Positions 22,661-32,879 of a stretch of 64,000 nucleotides of DNA are shown one piece after another; the stretch's first letter is position 1, and each line of letters begins with the position of its first letter. Location: the NCBI GenBank assembly GCA_003707065.3, contig PPXM03000012.1:124001-188000 (forward strand), written 5' to 3'. This DNA is from Trigonopsis variabilis (taxonomy: Eukaryota > Ascomycota > Trigonopsidomycetes > Trigonopsidales > Trigonopsidaceae). The position numbers were made by a program, and so were the translations under genes. The notes below the pieces were generated by a model, which did not search any database, was not told the DNA's origin, and saw nothing but the letters and a program-made list of their open reading frames with translations.

Positions 22661-24474
22661 ATGGACTCTGATAGCCAAAGGTCACTTTCGAATAATGACA
22701 TGAAGGTGGTCGATGTCAGTGAAAACGCCTTGGCCGAGGTTAGCGACAAAGGCTCGAGGAAAAAGCTCATCTCCAAACTCGACTTGATTTATTGGTAAGT
22801 GGTGAGAATGATTGAGTGCTGATAATAGGAAACTTGATTTACGCATATTACCTCGTGAGTGGAACCTTTCTGGGGGACAGTTTGTGCTTTCTATCTACTT
22901 CTTATCTGCTCGAATCTGAGAAGTTCTTTGGCTGGCATATCCAGCTGGAAATCATTCTCGTATCTTTTTCTCTTATTGCTTGTATTTTCTGATCCAAGTA
23001 CGATTTGTTTTCTGCTCCGATGAGGGTGATCTGAGCTTTCCCCACCGTTTTCGACGTTGTGAGCACGTGCCCCGGAGGAGTGATCGGAGCGTGCGATGTG
23101 AACTGACATTTAGCCTTATGGACTCTTTATTTCTTAACTTCAGCCATAAGATCTAATGTAGGTCTGGCATTGACTATGAATACATCTACTGGGGACTCAT
23201 TGGTTCAATATATCCCGTTGGACTCTCATGACACAGCCTTGGGATTGGCCCTCTTTTACGTCGGATACCTTGTTTTCGATGTACCTTTTAATCTTATCAT
23301 GACCAAGGTCAAGCCACACATATGGCTGGCCAGAAACGTCATCCTGGTCTCGGTCATTGGTGCTTGCATGGCAGCAATCCGTGCTTCTTGGTCGTTCATC
23401 CTGCTGCGGTTACTTTTGGGTATAGCCGAGGCAGGCCTGTGGCCAGGTATGGCTTATTACCTGACTTTGTGGTATCCACCCAGCAGAATCGCTCAACGAG
23501 TAGGAGGATACTTCACTGCTGCCCAAATCTCAGCCGCCGTGGTTGGTCTTGTATCGGCCGGATTCCAGCTGATGAATGGTGCCAAAGGCTTGACGGGATG
23601 GATGTGGATGTTTTTGGTCTACGGAGTGGTCTCGTTTGTCGTTGGCATTGTCATCATCTGGTGGCTTCCTGATAGACCCCGTCTACCGTCCGACGAACCT
23701 CAAGAGCAAGTCTCATCTTGGGTCGCTCTTGTTAAGCGCCCGTTGGGGCTAGACAAAACCCAGTTTTGGCCTCCACTCAAAGGCAAAGATGCCGAACTTC
23801 ACTTCTCTGATCTCCAGGAAGCCTATCAAGACAGGCAAAAATGGGGATGGCGTAACCTGTGGAACGTCCTCACCGACATTCATCTGCTACCCCTATTGAT
23901 TATGTACTTTGGAGTGGTCGGAACAGGCATTGGACTACAGACCTTTGCAACTGTCATCTTGGCCGAAATCAACCCAAGCTGGTCCGGTGTGGTTCTTAGT
24001 CTGTTGACAGCTCCCATCTGGATAGCCGATCTGATTGCTATTGTCATCTTCACTCCTTTATCTGATAGGTACCACCGGTGGCGGGCCGCGATCTTTTTAT
24101 TCTCTTGTTCGGTCATCATCGCCGGACTCATGGTGACAACCTATGCTCAGTATGAGTGGGGAAAATACGCTGGCCTCTTGGTCTGTGGCTTTGGCCTTGG
24201 ACCCACCGTGCCCATAGTCATGACTTTCTGTGCCGAGATCTTCAAGCCACGCCATGGTGAAGTCGGCGTCGCTATGAGTACCGCCATAGTTTCAGGCTGG
24301 GGAAACCTGGGATCTGTTACTACAACTTACGCTCTGTACTCAGGATGGCCGGCCGATAAAGCCAGGAGGTACCGAGATTCTAATATGGTTATGGTCGCCA
24401 TCGTGGGAGCTTCCATGATCGCTGCTGTCGTCTGCCATCTTCTCGTCCATAGAGCTAATAGACGCCGCGAATAA
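22661..24474 (+). CDS. MFS transporter, allantoate/vitamin permease (Dal5/Tna1-like) family
   Basis: Plasma-membrane proton symporter of the anion:cation symporter branch, which in fungi takes up organic anions such as allantoate, nicotinate or pantothenate. The main exon 23138-24474 encodes most transmembrane helices. These include RSNVGLALTMN after helix 1, the GYLVFDVPFNLIM and RLLLGIAEAGLWPGMAYYLT blocks, the WWLPDRP loop and six C-terminal helices. The N-terminal exon 22661-22794 gives a cytosolic segment ending KKLISKLDLIYW. A small exon 22829-22854 (KLDLRILP) fits in phase after a 34-nt intron. The segment that should carry helix 1, inside 22855-23137, could not be resolved; skipping it keeps the frame (498 aa) but drops the helix. 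Substrate unknown. Confidence 0.84.
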
Positions 24475-24810
24475 TATGACGATTAATGATTTGAGAGATG
24501 AATATGCAGTGTAGTCTGTCATCACCATCCACTTACTGGGCTTGAGATGTTGTTTAGACTCCGTAGTCAAGATTGACATTTTCGTAGTCAGAATGATACT
24601 GTGTCCAGACAGTCAAGTTAGGGCTATTTTAAGATATCCTACCTCTACACCTTCTCTTGAACGCGTACAGGAAACGTGCTGACATAACCAAACGAAGATT
24701 TACTTACTGGGTAGATGTCGTTGTTGAAAAGTGACGACACACTGTATCTGACACTGGGACAGCGTAACAACTTCATCGCCAGTCCAGTCTCGTGTTGAAA
24801 CAATGGCACG
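24475..24810. other. Intergenic region between MFS permease and PI-PLC-X gene
   Basis: 336 bp between tandem genes. No additional gene, repeat or clear regulatory motif was seen. Confidence 0.45.
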
Positions 24811-25803
24811 ATGTCAAAGGCATTAACTTTCTTATCAGAATGGATGTCTTCCTTAAGTGACGACATCCCTTTGTCTCAATTCTCGATTCCGGGAACTCAT
24901 AACTCAGCAGCGTGCTATCAAGCTTTGCCGTCAGTTCGATGTCAAGGCTCGTCGATCACTGAGCAGCTTGAACATGGAATTCGATTTCTAGACCTACGAA
25001 TTGGAACTCCTTCACCACTCCCATCATTGCCAAAGGCTGACCGCGCACCTCAGTTTAAAATCGTTCATGGAGCTTTCTCGGTTAGCCTTCGATTAACGGT
25101 GTCGCTTAGTTCAGTTCTACAAGAGATTTACGACTTTCTTGCCAGACACCCTTCCGAGTCGGTGATCGTGTCGCTCAAGCCAGAAGGAGCTATACCCATG
25201 ACTGGCCAGCTGTTTGCCGAGGCTTTGTACCGACACTATTTAAAGCCTCAAGAGAGTCTTTGGTATCTTGGCTCTGATATTCCCAAGCTTGGACCTGTGA
25301 GAGGCAAGTGTGTCTTACTTCGTCGCTTCAGTTGTAAAGTCGACCAGCTATCATTTGTCAATGACCTAGGAGAAAGCTGCTTCGGAGTCCCTGCTGAATG
25401 GAGTATTAGTACTCCTACGTTCACCACGGGGGATATTGTCGTCCAGGACTTCTACGACATGAGACGTCAGAGCCATACAACTATTAAGCTTAATTATATC
25501 GTTGAGCACATCAGACGAGCAGCGATAGCGGTGGCTCCGGACGCGGTCGTCTCTGAATCACCCGACCGGCCTCCGCCTTTACATCTCAATTATACAACAG
25601 GGGCGTGTTTCTGGAACCCTTCGTGCTGGCCGGCCAAGATCTCACGGCGACTCAAAAGAGATATTTGCGCCAGTCTCGCCACTGAACCAGGGCCTTGGGG
25701 AGTGATCATCATGGACTTTGCCGAAGAAGATGGGTGGGGACTGACTTGGATCGTGGTGGAAAATAACGGACAGTTCTTTAGACCTAAAATAAATGGTGCA
25801 TGA
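24811..25803 (+). CDS. PI-PLC X-domain protein (bacterial-type phosphatidylinositol phospholipase C fold)
   Basis: A 330-aa protein that is almost entirely a PLC-X TIM barrel of the small, bacterial-like type. The first catalytic His lies in FSIPGTHNSAA (~residue 30). FLDLR supplies the Arg-bearing strand, KIVHGAF the second His (~89), and SLKPE and IIMDF are later barrel strands. There is no signal peptide, GPI signal, PH, EF-hand or C2 domain, so it would act in the cytosol or at the inner membrane face. Related bacterial enzymes cleave phosphatidylinositol to cyclic inositol phosphate without calcium; activity here is inferred from the conserved histidines. It converges on CWF19 with 25 bp between stops. 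A second ATG at 24841 is a possible alternative start. Confidence 0.88.
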   Translation: MSKALTFLSEWMSSLSDDIPLSQFSIPGTHNSAACYQALPSVRCQGSSITEQLEHGIRFLDLRIGTPSPLPSLPKADRAPQFKIVHGAFSVSLRLTVSLSSVLQEIYDFLARHPSESVIVSLKPEGAIPMTGQLFAEALYRHYLKPQESLWYLGSDIPKLGPVRGKCVLLRRFSCKVDQLSFVNDLGESCFGVPAEWSISTPTFTTGDIVVQDFYDMRRQSHTTIKLNYIVEHIRRAAIAVAPDAVVSESPDRPPPLHLNYTTGACFWNPSCWPAKISRRLKRDICASLATEPGPWGVIIMDFAEEDGWGLTWIVVENNGQFFRPKINGA

Positions 25804-25828
25804 GTAAACTTTCTTTCTATCCTGCAAA

Positions 25829-27703
25829 TCAGCGCTCGATCATCTTCGTCCAGTCGTAAGGCTCCCACGTGCGTAGAAAACCGTTCAATCTGGGATCCTT
25901 GCCTCTCTCCCATTTGCCTTGACGCTTGATGACATCCGGCTCCAGTTCAAGCATTCCTCCAAGAACTTCCCGAGCAAATAAATCGCCCGACGGCCATCTA
26001 TGACTGCTCTCCACCACATGCCCTAGCCCACCATCGATGGTGAGCCAAACGTGGAAATAAGGCATTTCTTTAACCAGGCTGCTTCTGAAGGCAAACTTTC
26101 CCGCTCCTTGGGCTGCCTTTTTCTGCGTGTCGATGAGTTTGCGGTGCTGACTCCACTCATCTGCCGCTCCTAGCAGAGCTTCTTGGAAAAAACCTCGAGC
26201 AGTTGGAGCCAGATCTTCGGGGAGAGGAACAGCCTCTATTGTAGCATGTTTATGTTGATCTGGCCTTGCTGCGTTCTCGTAGAAGATCACTCCCCGTCCC
26301 TGGGCATAATACATCTTTGCCAGACATTTCATGAAATTTCGGATTTCTTCCCATTCATCCTCATCACATTCCAACGTATTCACATGATGAGCCATCGGAA
26401 CTATGGTGGCAGCTCCAGGGGCTAGTTGAGGCATGGTGGGCAATGATAGATAGACGCGAGTGCCCATACATACCACAGGAGCCACCGGTCCAGATTCTCC
26501 CATACAAAGAGGGCACCTGTCTAGCGCTCTTTCCACTTTCTTTATTTGCCCGATGGCAATATTGCGAATATTGATCTCTTTCTTTCGAATGCGTTCAGCT
26601 AACTTGGAAGACTGCTCGTCGGCATAATCGAGAGAATTCTCATATCCGCTATCCTTAGCTATGCGCTCAGCCATTAGTCGGTCCTCTCTTCCTCGCCCTA
26701 CATTTCGCGTGCGCTTTTCTTCAGCTGCAAGTTCTTCCACGGTCATCTCGTCTTCTGGCTTTGAAGGAGCATCTAAACCCCTCGTATCCATGAGACCAAG
26801 CACTTGGATATTCTGAGATTGGTTGTCTGCTTTTGACTGCTCTTGACTGCCAACAGGCGTCTGCGATGCCGCCAAAGCCTCCTTGTACTGTCGCTCCAGC
26901 TCCTCAGCAGATCGGTCTTTTCTCAGCTTAGCTTTCAGATAAGCTGCTTTAAGACGATTCAGACTATCGACAGTGACACCTGTAAGTTCAGGTGAGGACT
27001 TAGGAGGCTCTGCCGGTTTAGGAGCACGTTTAACCCGTTCTTCGAACAACTTCCCAGTAGCGCGATCAACTTGTCCTTTTCTGCCCTCTCCATATCTTTT
27101 CCTTCGATCCAATTCGATTTCTTCCTCTCTAACCTTATCAAATTCTTCCAAGCTACCAAATCTCTCCAAAGCAACCTCGTCCAGAGGCTTTCCTGACTTC
27201 TCAGCTGCTTCATAAACATTTCTTAGTTTCATTAGCCTCCACTTTGATCCTGAATCTCCAAAAGTGAAGCCACTTTCTGTTGATTTCTTTTCTCCTGCTT
27301 CAGACGGAACGATCACGCGTGATGGATCCAGTATATTTGACGGCTTTTCAGGCTGTTTCTTTGATCTGGCCTCTCCCGCCATATGTGAAAACTCTTGGTC
27401 ATCTCCCAAGTTCATCCATTCGTCTCGCCGTAAACCATGACTCTCACTATTCGTGTCTTGTACCGACGGCGGAGGTGGCATTTCGACCCACTCGCCATCA
27501 CTAGAGTCTTCCGATATCCGCATCTTTTTCGCAGGGAGATCGTCGTCATTTTTCACTCTGTCTTTCTCACGAAGGTCATGATCTCGATGCCTTGAAGAAT
27601 GATGGTGTCGACGATGATGACGACCTGATCCTCCTTCTGATGACCGATGCCTGCTGCCATGTGAAGATGATCTTTCTCTTCTCGAAGAAGATGTGCCTTC
27701 CAT
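25829..27703 (-). CDS. CWF19: CWF19-like spliceosome/intron-lariat factor
   Basis: Nuclear protein associated with post-catalytic spliceosomes and intron-lariat turnover. The 624-aa protein starts with an Arg/Ser/His-rich tail (HHRRHHHSSRHRDHD) and a charged helical middle (about 150-380). It ends with the two CwfJ C-terminal domains: CPLCMGESGP, a HIT-like block around DQHKHATIEAVPLP, and MPYFHVWLTIDGG-type sequence to the terminal WTKMIER. The single open frame from the ATG at 27703 fits the Cwf19L2-type length. It is divergently transcribed from a zinc-finger splicing-type gene only 100 bp away. Confidence 0.94.
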   Translation of the reverse strand: MEGTSSSRRERSSSHGSRHRSSEGGSGRHHRRHHHSSRHRDHDLREKDRVKNDDDLPAKKMRISEDSSDGEWVEMPPPPSVQDTNSESHGLRRDEWMNLGDDQEFSHMAGEARSKKQPEKPSNILDPSRVIVPSEAGEKKSTESGFTFGDSGSKWRLMKLRNVYEAAEKSGKPLDEVALERFGSLEEFDKVREEEIELDRRKRYGEGRKGQVDRATGKLFEERVKRAPKPAEPPKSSPELTGVTVDSLNRLKAAYLKAKLRKDRSAEELERQYKEALAASQTPVGSQEQSKADNQSQNIQVLGLMDTRGLDAPSKPEDEMTVEELAAEEKRTRNVGRGREDRLMAERIAKDSGYENSLDYADEQSSKLAERIRKKEINIRNIAIGQIKKVERALDRCPLCMGESGPVAPVVCMGTRVYLSLPTMPQLAPGAATIVPMAHHVNTLECDEDEWEEIRNFMKCLAKMYYAQGRGVIFYENAARPDQHKHATIEAVPLPEDLAPTARGFFQEALLGAADEWSQHRKLIDTQKKAAQGAGKFAFRSSLVKEMPYFHVWLTIDGGLGHVVESSHRWPSGDLFAREVLGGMLELEPDVIKRQGKWERGKDPRLNGFLRTWEPYDWTKMIER

Positions 27704-27803
27704 TGTGTTGCGCTGTAAAAGGAAAGGACAAGTCAGAAGGACATCTATCTCATCAGTGAGCTACGCTCTTATTTCCAAAGCGTTACATCACCACTCTGCC
27801 GAG

Positions 27804-28369
27804 ATGGGCAAATACTGGTGTAAGCAATGTAAAACGGTAAGCTTTCAGACATTTCGGTTCTGACCTTATAGTTTGTCCTAGATACTGCTCTCGGCCGATC
27901 TCAACATGAAGCTTCTGCCCGACATAAGAGTTCAGTGGCCAGACTCATTAGAAACCTTCAGGTCGAGAAGACTCGTGAAGCGCAGGAGATTTCCCGGGCT
28001 GAAAAGACTTTGAATCAAATTAATCGAAAACTAGGGATAAAATCTACGCGTTCAGATACCAGTTCTTTGAGTGATCAGTCAAAATCCTCATTTTATACCT
28101 CTAGTACCGACCGTCCTAAACGTCGCCGTGCTCCTGCTGTTCCAGAACCTCAATCTCCTCAGCAACATACTCCTTCCTTAGATGTGAAGGTCAAACGTGA
28201 TAGACGTGAGTCAGATGAATTCGCGGAATGGAAATTCGAAGAAAAGAGCCATGATCTCAACCCAGAGCCCCAGGTGGAGCCCGAAAAAGAAGACAAGAAA
28301 GAAGAGACTCCTACAGGAATGTTTAAGAAGAGAAAATTGGGCGCAGCGAAGAAAAGAAGCCAGACGTGA
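27804..28369 (+). CDS. U1-type (matrin) zinc-finger protein, WBP4/FBP21-like
   Basis: Two exons, 27804-27836 and 27872-28369, with a 35-nt phase-0 intron (acceptor TTATAG), give 176 aa. Splicing creates an N-terminal matrin/U1-like C2H2 finger: MGKYWCKQCKT joined to FVLDTALGRSQHEASARHKS. It has the C-x2-C and two histidines and is followed by a helix (VARLIRNLQVEKTREAQEI). The remainder is disordered, ending with TGMFKKRKLG, similar to the FKKRK tail of WBP4-type splicing factors. The size and finger suggest a spliceosomal B-complex accessory protein; no WW domain is seen, so strict orthology is uncertain. It shares a 100-bp promoter with CWF19. Confidence 0.8.
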
Positions 28370-28486
28370 GCCGTTTTGTGTGATATAGATCTACAAAGCG
28401 CCCCACGGTGATGGTCCTTGATCCATATTGGTGATACTGCTTGTTTCAAAGTGAATCCTGCCTCAACAAAATCCAAGCTCAATGGA

Positions 28487-28520
28487 CTGTTTGAGCTGTT
28501 CACCTGTTTGAGCTGTTCAC
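28487..28520 (+). repeat. Perfect 17-bp tandem duplication
   Basis: CTGTTTGAGCTGTTCAC occurs twice head to tail, in the likely 3' UTR of the WBP4-like gene; a further partial copy (CTGTT) follows. Probably a replication-slippage product. Confidence 0.85.
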
Positions 28521-28839
28521 CTGTTGACTCAATCATTCCGCGACCTTACCGATGACACTTGGCAAACTGCCTAGTTACTGTCGGGTCCTGTTCGTATAGA
28601 CTTTTTTCAATATGGCTGGTGATTCAAGGACAAATAGTTTCGAGTGTATCAATTTACTCACGCACTCAAACGCTGATTCAGTTACGACGAATTCCATGGA
28701 TATACAAAATGCTGTTTCATTACAGGGTCAAATTACAAGTCTATCTACTGGCACTTCAATCTGTAATCAAACAGTATAGTCATCACCACCTACATAGGCC
28801 GTCATCTCATCATATCTATACATGCGAGTCATATATACA

Positions 28840-30147
28840 TCAAGTAAAGTCTCGAGTTCCTCCTCGAGCCAATTCAAGTACTCTCCATCCACGAGTCTCT
28901 TCATTTTTGATCTCCTCAGGTATCCGAGTCAAGACCATTGCGTAGGTGCTTAGTTGAATATGGTCTGGGGTGCCTGCGGCAAGCTCTCCTGTTCGAGCAT
29001 TTTTGTACATGTGAACTTCTTGAGCCCTACAGCCAATGACATAGACGGGTGTGTCATTTGGGGGTAATAAACGGGCGCTGTGGATCTCGATCCCTCGGAT
29101 GTCGAGGACCTGTCCGGCTGAAACTAGACCCGCTTCCACGTATTGCTTAGCTGAAGCCGCCCAGATGTTATAGGGAGCTTCCGATAGCCAAGTCTTGAGA
29201 GTGTCGCTGTCTCCTTTCACGTAAGCATCAAGAACCTCCGGTAAGATGTATTCTCTCACATCTCTCATGAAGGCATCTTGAGTGAATGTAGGGTCCATTT
29301 CCTTGAACATTCGGACAACTCTGCCACTCTCCGTCTCTGCAAACCACCCTGATATAGTTCCTGAGACGCTTCTGAAGGCATTCACCATTGGATTTTCGCT
29401 TTCATCCAGCCGTTCCTTCATGTTTGACCAAGCCCGGCTTATTGCCGAGTCTCCCTTGAATCGCTCCCATGAACTGCGCACCGATTTGTCCTCGGGACCG
29501 ACCACTAAGTTTGTTCCTGCGTCTAGATTCTCTGTGATGATTTGTTGGTTCAATCCTCTCTTTCGGTTCTCTTCCATCGCCTTTGCCAGTCGGCGAACTC
29601 GACGGGCCTTTCTTTGCTCTTTGGATTCAAATCCACCGTATCCAATACTAGCCCCGTCATCGATCGCCTCTTTGACATCCTGATAAAGCTGAGTCTTCCG
29701 AATCGGCTCTGTAGCCTGCGAGACTGCGTCAGCACCATGAGAGACGGCCGTTCGGGTGGCGCGGACAACAGATGAGTCCCATGCATTAGATGCTGCAGTT
29801 CCAACGACTTCCCCGGCCTTCTTCAATGTCTTGGTGGTAGCCGATGTTCCCATCTTGGCCTTCTCGTAAGCATCCTTTGCCCGTTTATAGGCCTCGCTCT
29901 CCGACATCTTGCCCGTCTCGTCCGCGAGAGCCTTTATATTCTCCTGTAGTTCCTTGTTTTTGCCCCATTCGGTCTTGAATGTTTCCACAAAGACGGCAAA
30001 AGGCGACCTTGGCTCTCCCTTCGGCTTGTCCTGAGAATCGCTGTAGAACCGATAAGCACTACGTGATCCGAGAAGAGAAGGCTGCCGGATGAATTTTATA
30101 GAAGCCCGAGGGCTGCAATAACTTCGAAGGACTCGAGCCCTGATCAT
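28840..30147 (-). CDS. TIM44: Mitochondrial import inner membrane translocase subunit TIM44
   Basis: Matrix-side adaptor that tethers mtHsp70 to the TIM23 channel during presequence-driven import. The ATG at 30147 opens a basic, Ser/Arg-rich presequence (MIRARVLRSYCSPRASIKF) without acidic residues. Helical segments that bind the Hsp70/TIM23 machinery follow. The conserved C-terminal Tim44 domain (about residues 250-430) binds cardiolipin membranes and includes FKEMDPTFTQDAFMRDVREY, LPEVLDAYVKGD and ends with RGWRVLELARGG. Length 435 aa, normal for the family. The frame stays open upstream to 30246, but those residues would interrupt the presequence and are not used. Confidence 0.95.
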   Translation of the reverse strand: MIRARVLRSYCSPRASIKFIRQPSLLGSRSAYRFYSDSQDKPKGEPRSPFAVFVETFKTEWGKNKELQENIKALADETGKMSESEAYKRAKDAYEKAKMGTSATTKTLKKAGEVVGTAASNAWDSSVVRATRTAVSHGADAVSQATEPIRKTQLYQDVKEAIDDGASIGYGGFESKEQRKARRVRRLAKAMEENRKRGLNQQIITENLDAGTNLVVGPEDKSVRSSWERFKGDSAISRAWSNMKERLDESENPMVNAFRSVSGTISGWFAETESGRVVRMFKEMDPTFTQDAFMRDVREYILPEVLDAYVKGDSDTLKTWLSEAPYNIWAASAKQYVEAGLVSAGQVLDIRGIEIHSARLLPPNDTPVYVIGCRAQEVHMYKNARTGELAAGTPDHIQLSTYAMVLTRIPEEIKNEETRGWRVLELARGGTRDFT

Positions 30148-31065
30148 GGCTTTTGAGTGTTGTGGGGAAAATTTCCTCTCCGCTACAGGACCAGCGCTTC
30201 GTCGTAACGGAAAGCACAGCGGGAACCACAGTGGGGTCCAGCTCATCCTTCAGCACAGATGCCCGGGCAAAAAAGTATATAAACTGCTATAATCTGCTAT
30301 CACGTTCATTAGTAGGCGAAAGAACTTGCCTGCATTCTTCCCTTTGAGGTCATTCTTCAGCAATGTTCGGTCTTCATCAGCGTATGCAACTTTGTGTCTT
30401 ACAGCAATGACCAAAGTTTGTTTGACCGGTGGTTATCTATGCGTAAAGATAGATAATCATCGGATAGATAATACTCTTTGTGGAACTCGGAAACTACATA
30501 CATTGTTAAACTCACGAGCGTCACGAGCCTGATCTGGTTGCAAATCTGAGCTATTCTAGATCTTATTTTCTTATTGAGGAATATCAGCTAGCGTCAAGTT
30601 TTAAAAGAGTCCATGCTACATTCAGACGATACTAGAAGCTCTCTTCTATCAGCAAAACTAATTTGACACTCGTGAATACTTGATGCTCCTAATCCAGGAT
30701 TAAGTGAAGGCTGGTCTTTGGAGCCTTCCTGTGAATTCTAATCGAGAAAAAAAAATCAGGTACCAAGATCTCTTTGGCCATGCACAAAGACATTTAAAGC
30801 ACGTCAGTTTGTCTTTGTATCATCTGCAGAGTCGTAAATCTCACGCAGGCTTTCTTCTTTGTCTTAAAGCAGAAAAAAATAATACGCCTCTGGTCATGTA
30901 GGAACAATACTATAGCAATATAGACAATAAAATATATGAAAGAGAAAAATTCGAGAGGTGCAGCTAAGATTCATAAGAGTGTCAAGTACGATCTTAATTT
31001 ATGGACGGGATGTTGACGACCCGTAACGGAAGTGTAATCAGACGACGCTCTAACCTGACATTTTG
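30148..31065. other. Intergenic region, TIM44 / TBCE divergent promoter
   Basis: About 920 bp. A CCTGATCTGG string near 30523 resembles part of a TPP riboswitch but lacks the rest. AT-rich toward 30900-31000. No gene or repeat was recognised. Confidence 0.45.
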
Positions 31066-32560
31066 ATGAGCTCCATAAAGCGAGCCTCGTATGATGGAAA
31101 TCTATGCACAATCAAATGGGCAGGAATATTAGACGCTTGGCCCGATCAAGAAGCGTGGGGAGTCGAATGGGATCAGCCAGAGCGAGGACGGCATTCGGGT
31201 ATATACAAAGGTCAAAGATATTTCAGCTGTAGGCTAGTATACAATTACTGTTGCTAATTTATAGGCCAAATTGAAGGTGCTGGCTCATTTGTAAAAGCTT
31301 CCAAGGCACGAGATCAGACTCAATCTGCCAGTGAAGCTATCCGGAGGAAATATCTGGAAGATGATGGTGGAGAGCAATGGATAAATCAAATAAATCAAGC
31401 TGAGAGCATATCATTGGATAACATGTGCATTGACTCAGCTGGAAACAGTATAAATTGCCAATTTCCAAGTACGTCTACTGCGCGAACTTTGGCTTACTCT
31501 AAGATGTCACCTTTTTGGACCTCTCACGAAACCTCATTTCATCTTTCGAGACTGTTCAGTCGATCTGTTCTTTCTTTCCTCGACTCTCGGTACTTCAATT
31601 AAAGTAAGAGATCTCAAGGCTCATCTAACTCTTAGCGGCAATAGATTTGCCGATTTTCAAGTTTGTGATATCAAAGAATTCAATAATATCAAAACAATTT
31701 CACTATCGAATACTTTAATCTCCTTAGATCAGGTCCAGTTATTACCTAGACTCTTTCCCAATTTGGAGCATCTGATTCTATCTCATAATGGCTTTACGGA
31801 GTTTACACTGCCACAATTTGGACTCTTAAAATCCTTGGATCTATCGTACAATAAGCTCAGTCTATTCCCCGATGCAATTTCTGGTCTCTTGACACTGATT
31901 CTAGCAGAAAACGCCATAAGTTCTCCTCCCTCTGTCACATTGTCTCTTCTTAGAGATTTGGATATCCGTCATAATCAGTTGGAGCACTGGTCAACGATCG
32001 ACGAGTTATCAGAAAAAGTCCCAAATCTTCAATCTCTGCGTATTCGATGGAATCCTGTATTCGACCAATTAAACGATGACGTTCAGAGTTTGCTATTGGT
32101 CGGGAGATGGAATGAGAATCTGAAGCTTCTTAATGGGACTGCAATTTCTGAAAAATATCGACTCGATGCTGAGCTTTTCTTTATGAATAAAGTAGCATCT
32201 GGTGATACAGAAATAAATCCTGAGAATCATCGCTGGCTTCAACTGTGCTCTCTTCACGGCAAGCCAAGAGTTACCTCTTCAGAAAAACCCACACTCAGAA
32301 GCCAATGTGTACAACTTAGACTTCAAGGTGAGGATAGAACTTTTACCCGCCTTATCCCCACTTATATATCTTTCCTGCAGTTCAAGATTCTCCTTTGCAA
32401 GTTATTCCATGTCCCATTGACTGGTCTATCAGTGTTTATAGATCAAAACGGTACGAAACAAGCAATGTCTGGAGATTCAGAGCCTCTATTTTCGTGGGAT
32501 CTCATCCCAAATAGCACCATCAGCCTGCTATCAACTAGAACAGATTCGACTGTATCATGA
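31066..32560 (+). CDS. TBCE: Tubulin-folding cofactor E
   Basis: Cytosolic chaperone that binds alpha-tubulin and works with cofactors B, C and D to make or dissociate tubulin heterodimers. Four exons: 31066-31228, 31265-31468, 31504-31603 and 31636-32560, giving 463 aa; the introns are 36, 35 and 32 nt. All three family domains appear only after splicing. An N-terminal CAP-Gly domain has WGVEWDQPERGRHSG joined to CQIEGAGSFVKAS. Leucine-rich repeats run from about residue 125 to 290 (VTFLDLSRNLISS, LEHLILSHNGF, LKSLDLSYNKL). A C-terminal ubiquitin-like domain starts near 380 (VQLRLQGEDRTF). Start at the ATG at 31066. Confidence 0.94.
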
Positions 32561-32576
32561 AAGCAGACAGCAGTAT

Positions 32577-32879
32577 CTATTCAGACTCAGAATCATCCTC
32601 CGATTTGGTTATTTGAGGCTCTTTTCTCTTGTGGTTTTTTTCCGATCTTAAACTAAGATATTTCTGTTGTAGCTCGCGCTCCTCAGTGGAAATCTCCATT
32701 CGACTTTTTAGTATCTTAGCCATTCTTTCGATCTTCTCTGTCCCATCCTTGCTTTGATCCGGTTTCTGGTGTGTCTTGGATCGCTTTTTTTTCTTCGAGA
32801 TCTTCTCCCCTGATGCTCGTTTTAATAACTTGTCGAAAGCCTTTGTTGCTTGGATGCTAGGGCCTTTTGTCGAACTCAT
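32577..32879 (-). CDS. Small basic, lysine-rich protein of unknown family
   Basis: A 100-aa frame from the ATG at 32879 (MSSTKGPSIQATKAFDKLLK) to the stop at 32577, only 16 bp from the convergent end of TBCE. It contains a KKKKRSK basic cluster near residue 30, then a charged, probably helical segment (KIERMAKILKSRMEISTEER) and an acidic tail (SEDDSESE). The composition suggests a small nuclear or nucleolar protein, but I do not recognise the family. The frame is open further upstream, with less protein-like sequence. It is kept because of the compact spacing, Met start and coherent charged design. Confidence 0.5.
   Translation of the reverse strand: MSSTKGPSIQATKAFDKLLKRASGEKISKKKKRSKTHQKPDQSKDGTEKIERMAKILKSRMEISTEERELQQKYLSLRSEKNHKRKEPQITKSEDDSESE

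Noticed and set aside
30516-30545. String GCCTGATCTGGTTGCAAATC resembling the conserved core of a fungal TPP riboswitch
   Set aside because: The required CTGAGA element and pairing arms are absent nearby, and the adjacent genes (TIM44, TBCE) are not thiamine genes.
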